NCBI RefSeq assembly: GCF_002954355.1
Contig: NZ_MQVV01000016.1
Span: 186,001-250,000 of the forward strand
Length of the DNA stretch: 64,000 nucleotides
Direction: 5' to 3'
Origin: Nonlabens tegetincola
GTDB lineage: Bacteria; Bacteroidota; Bacteroidia; Flavobacteriales; Flavobacteriaceae
Notes under the pieces: model-generated
Told to the model about the DNA's origin: nothing
Databases searched by the model: none
Seen by the model: only the letters and a program-made list of their open reading frames with translations
Part shown: positions 62,097 through 64,000 of the stretch, piece after piece
How positions within the stretch are numbered: the stretch's first letter is position 1
Layout: every line of letters begins with the position of its first letter
Program-made: the position numbers and the translations under genes

Positions 62097-62118
62097 ATTA
62101 ATTGTATTTAAACGGCTG

Positions 62119-62149
62119 CAAAAGTACACCTTTAATAATATTTATACAA
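62119..62149 (-). promoter_or_regulatory. Consensus promoter of the rpsF operon
   Basis: On the minus strand: TTG (62149-62147), 20-base spacer, TACTTTTG (62126-62119). Both Bacteroidota elements at ideal spacing, as expected for a ribosomal operon. Confidence 0.75.
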
Positions 62150-62175
62150 CTTGTTTTTATTCCTGCTTTAAAAAG

Positions 62176-62268
62176 TTAACAATTGATTATAATTATGTAA
62201 ATGCTTAAAAATAAAAGTTTAAACAAAATTTTATTAACAATGTTATCATTAACAACTGATTAACAATG
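62176..62268. promoter_or_regulatory. Four TTAACAA repeats upstream of the LytTR gene
   Basis: TTAACAA at about 62176, 62234, 62249 and 62260, the last three as ATTAACAA at 62233, 62248 and 62259 (spacings 15 and 11). They lie 130-220 bases before the LytTR regulator start. LytTR proteins bind spaced short direct repeats, so autoregulation is a possibility; the region is AT-rich and chance is not excluded. Confidence 0.35.
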
Positions 62269-62393
62269 ATTTAGAAGTCAAGTTTTTAAGAAGCAATTCG
62301 TTTAAACATCAAATTTATTCGATAAAATGTACTTTTTTTTGCATTTCATCAGAAAAGTGTGTAGAATTGTCCAAGAAATCAAAAGTAATAAGT

Positions 62394-63098
62394 ATGAGTA
62401 ACGCAGTGCTTAATTGTTTTGTTGTGGATGATTCAAGTATCCAACGACTTTCAATCGTCAAATTAATAGAAGGTCACCCTAACCTTAGATTAGTAGGTGA
62501 GTTTAGTAATGCAGTCGAGACTAAATCTGCTCTAGAGAATCAATCCGTTGATCTCATATTTTTAGACATCGAAATGCCCATACTTACAGGATTTGATTTA
62601 TTAGATGATATCGCAGAAAAACCGGGAATTATTTTTGTAACTGGTCAAACTAAGTATGCCTTTAAAGCATTTGATTATGCGGCAATCGATTACTTACAGA
62701 AACCAATAAAAAAGGATAGGTTTTTATATGCTGTAGAACGTGCACTATTAGCACACAAGGTGAAAAACGAAATGATTGAAGATCGTGGAGAATTCATCTT
62801 TGTTAAAAGCAATCTTAAAAAACGTAAAGTGTACCTTAAAGAGCTACGATACATACAAGCTCTTGGAGATTACGTAAAGTTGATTACCGAGGAAGATAAT
62901 CTTGTCGTACTCTCGACAATGAAGTCTTTTGAAAACCTTCTTCCAGAAGAAGATTTTATGAGAATTCACAAGTCTTACATTATAAATCTTAGAAAAGTAG
63001 AAAAGTTCAATTCCAAAGCGGTTGAATTAGGAACCGATGTGTTACCTCTTTCCCGCAACAGGAAATCAGAATTAGTTGAGGCGTTGTCTCAATTTTAA
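62394..63098 (+). CDS. LytTR-family response regulator
   Basis: 234 residues from ATG 62394. Receiver domain with DD at 12-13, phospho-Asp58 (FLDIEMP) and a Lys in LQKPIKKDRF, then a LytTR DNA-binding domain from about residue 135 (FIFVKSNLKKRKVYLKELRYIQALGDYVKL, MRIHKSYIINLRKV). Activated by a partner histidine kinase that is not in the window. Targets unknown. Confidence 0.93.
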   Translation: MSNAVLNCFVVDDSSIQRLSIVKLIEGHPNLRLVGEFSNAVETKSALENQSVDLIFLDIEMPILTGFDLLDDIAEKPGIIFVTGQTKYAFKAFDYAAIDYLQKPIKKDRFLYAVERALLAHKVKNEMIEDRGEFIFVKSNLKKRKVYLKELRYIQALGDYVKLITEEDNLVVLSTMKSFENLLPEEDFMRIHKSYIINLRKVEKFNSKAVELGTDVLPLSRNRKSELVEALSQF

Positions 63099-63122
63099 AT
63101 AGTAGGTTCAATTAGGATAAAG

Positions 63123-63149
63123 AAGCATCTCATTTGAGGTGCTTTTTTA
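63123..63149. terminator. Terminator after the LytTR gene
   Basis: AAGCATCTCA-TT-TGAGGTGCTTTTTT, stem with one wobble pair and a T-run. It lies just before palindrome copy 13. Confidence 0.7.
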
Positions 63150-63152
63150 GTT

Positions 63153-63172
63153 TACGCTTTCGCGAAAGCGTA
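63153..63172. repeat. 20-base perfect palindrome, copy 13 (intergenic)
   Basis: TACGCTTTCGCGAAAGCGTA between the LytTR terminator and the 3' end of priA. Confidence 0.95.
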
Positions 63173-63187
63173 ATAGAACTCCATTTT

Positions 63188-64000
63188 TTAATAAGGGTCT
63201 ACATCTATCACACACCTCACTGATCTATATGGAGCTATGGTTTCAAAACTGGATTTGACTTTATTGATATGATTTTTAATAGAAGCAATACTGTGTTTTT
63301 TATCGGCCTTGAGAAAAATATTCATCAAATATTGATTTCTTATCCTGGCAACAGCAGGAAATTCTGGACCTAACAATTGAGCTACACTTTCTAAAGGTTG
63401 CAGACCTTTGTGAAACCAATTAGCAGCCTCTTGCACTCTAGTAATATCTTTGGCTTTAAAAGTTATTTTTATCATACGATAGTACGGCGGATATTTAAAC
63501 TGATACCTATCCTCTACTTGTTGTTTGTACATTGTATGATAGTCATAAACACTTACCTGTTGTAAAATTTGATGATCTGGTGAATAGCTTTGAATTAATA
63601 CTTTACCTCGCTTATTAGTACGACCACTGCGTCCTGCTACTTGAGTGAGTAATTGAAAACAACGTTCATGAGATCTAAAGTCAGGGAAATTAAGCATACT
63701 ATCTGCATTAAGAACACCAACTAGCGCTACATTTCTAAAATCCAATCCCTTAGTGAGCATTTGTGTTCCTACTAGACAGTCAACCTCTTGATTTTCTACT
63801 TGATTTATTATGGTTTGATAACTGTTTTTTCCTCGAGTAGTATCTAAATCCATTCTTAAGATACTATGATTAGGAAACAATTCTTTAAATTCTTGTTCAA
63901 CTTGTTCTGTCCCTAATCCTTTTGTTGATAAATCATTACTCGTACATGAGGCACATTGAGTAGGTGCTGCAGTATGAAATCCACAGTAATGACACCTTAA
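63188..64000 (-). CDS. priA: Primosomal protein N' (PriA), C-terminal part (5' end outside window)
   Basis: The frame is open to the right edge. Visible at the start are CHYCGFHTAAPTQCASC (zinc-binding CxxC...CxxC) and GLGTEQVEQEF, then DCLVGTQMLTKGLDFRNVALVGVLNADSMLNFPDFRSHERCFQLLTQVAGRSGR, the helicase motifs V and VI of PriA. The last part is its C-terminal domain. PriA restarts replication forks. The gene starts beyond 64000; no start codon is seen. Confidence 0.93.
   Translation of the reverse strand, partial: LRCHYCGFHTAAPTQCASCTSNDLSTKGLGTEQVEQEFKELFPNHSILRMDLDTTRGKNSYQTIINQVENQEVDCLVGTQMLTKGLDFRNVALVGVLNADSMLNFPDFRSHERCFQLLTQVAGRSGRTNKRGKVLIQSYSPDHQILQQVSVYDYHTMYKQQVEDRYQFKYPPYYRMIKITFKAKDITRVQEAANWFHKGLQPLESVAQLLGPEFPAVARIRNQYLMNIFLKADKKHSIASIKNHINKVKSSFETIAPYRSVRCVIDVDPY

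Noticed and set aside
62130-62393. Replication origin
   Set aside because: AT-rich with TTAACAA repeats, but no DnaA-box clusters and no dnaA or dnaN gene nearby.
644-63172. The palindrome as a transcription terminator
   Set aside because: Copies lie inside genes and away from gene ends, and lack T-runs; true terminators in the window are separate hairpins.
1-64000. tRNA, rRNA, insertion sequences, phage genes
   Set aside because: No cloverleaf pattern, rRNA sequence, transposase or phage structural gene was recognised; small RNA genes could have been missed by eye.

Overview
The window is chromosomal DNA from a member of the Bacteroidota, most probably a marine Flavobacteriaceae; the 14-base palindrome described below reminds me of the Nonlabens/Dokdonia group, but that placement is an impression. 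The grounds for family level are: AT-rich DNA, an LpxC-FabZ fusion, a PorX-type response regulator and a type IX secretion (T9SS) type B cargo protein, many lipoproteins, the flavobacterial rpsF-rpsR-rplI order, and -7 boxes of the Bacteroidota form TAnnTTTG ahead of many genes.

Layout. 1-3750: end of an acyltransferase, two lipoproteins, a DinB-like protein and a GNAT enzyme. 3750-13340: an accessory region. After a CobW/COG0523 metal GTPase come about ten mostly unrecognised small exported or lipid-anchored proteins. Five of these are preceded by copies of one ~110-base leader carrying a TAnnTTTG box, and another imperfect repeat lies behind several genes. An exported acetolactate-decarboxylase-like lipoprotein sits among them. 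13340-20330: an outer-membrane/lipoprotein pair, a two-gene set that looks like sulfonolipid (capnine) synthesis, oligopeptidase B, YbaB. 20437-30600: aroB, proline dehydrogenase, an amine-oxidase-like flavoprotein, an MscS channel, a frameshifted PAS gene, the dapF-GNAT-mltG operon, and a DegP protease. 30638-37100: T9SS cargo, HPF, TerC, panB and conserved unknowns. 37107-46764: a long minus-strand block with prohibitin, a VWA-like membrane protein, fabG, sucD and the lipid A cluster lpxD-lpxC/fabZ-lpxA-efp-lpxD2. 46853-53997: HD hydrolase, divergent porX-tsaE, a 59-residue exported peptide under its own consensus promoter, alanine dehydrogenase, sucC. 54325-64000: amt, rluE, murA, DUF937, DUF6146/DUF6787/DUF6495 proteins, the ribosomal operon, a LytTR regulator and the end of priA.

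Two non-genic patterns stand out. First, the palindrome GCTTTCGCGAAAGC occurs 13 times exactly and twice in decayed form, spaced roughly every 4.5 kb, both between genes and inside coding regions in all three reading frames. Second, the accessory region is built like a cassette array: unrelated small genes, each with a recurring promoter-bearing leader, and no integrase or transposase in view.

No rRNA, tRNA, CRISPR array, transposase or phage gene was recognised.
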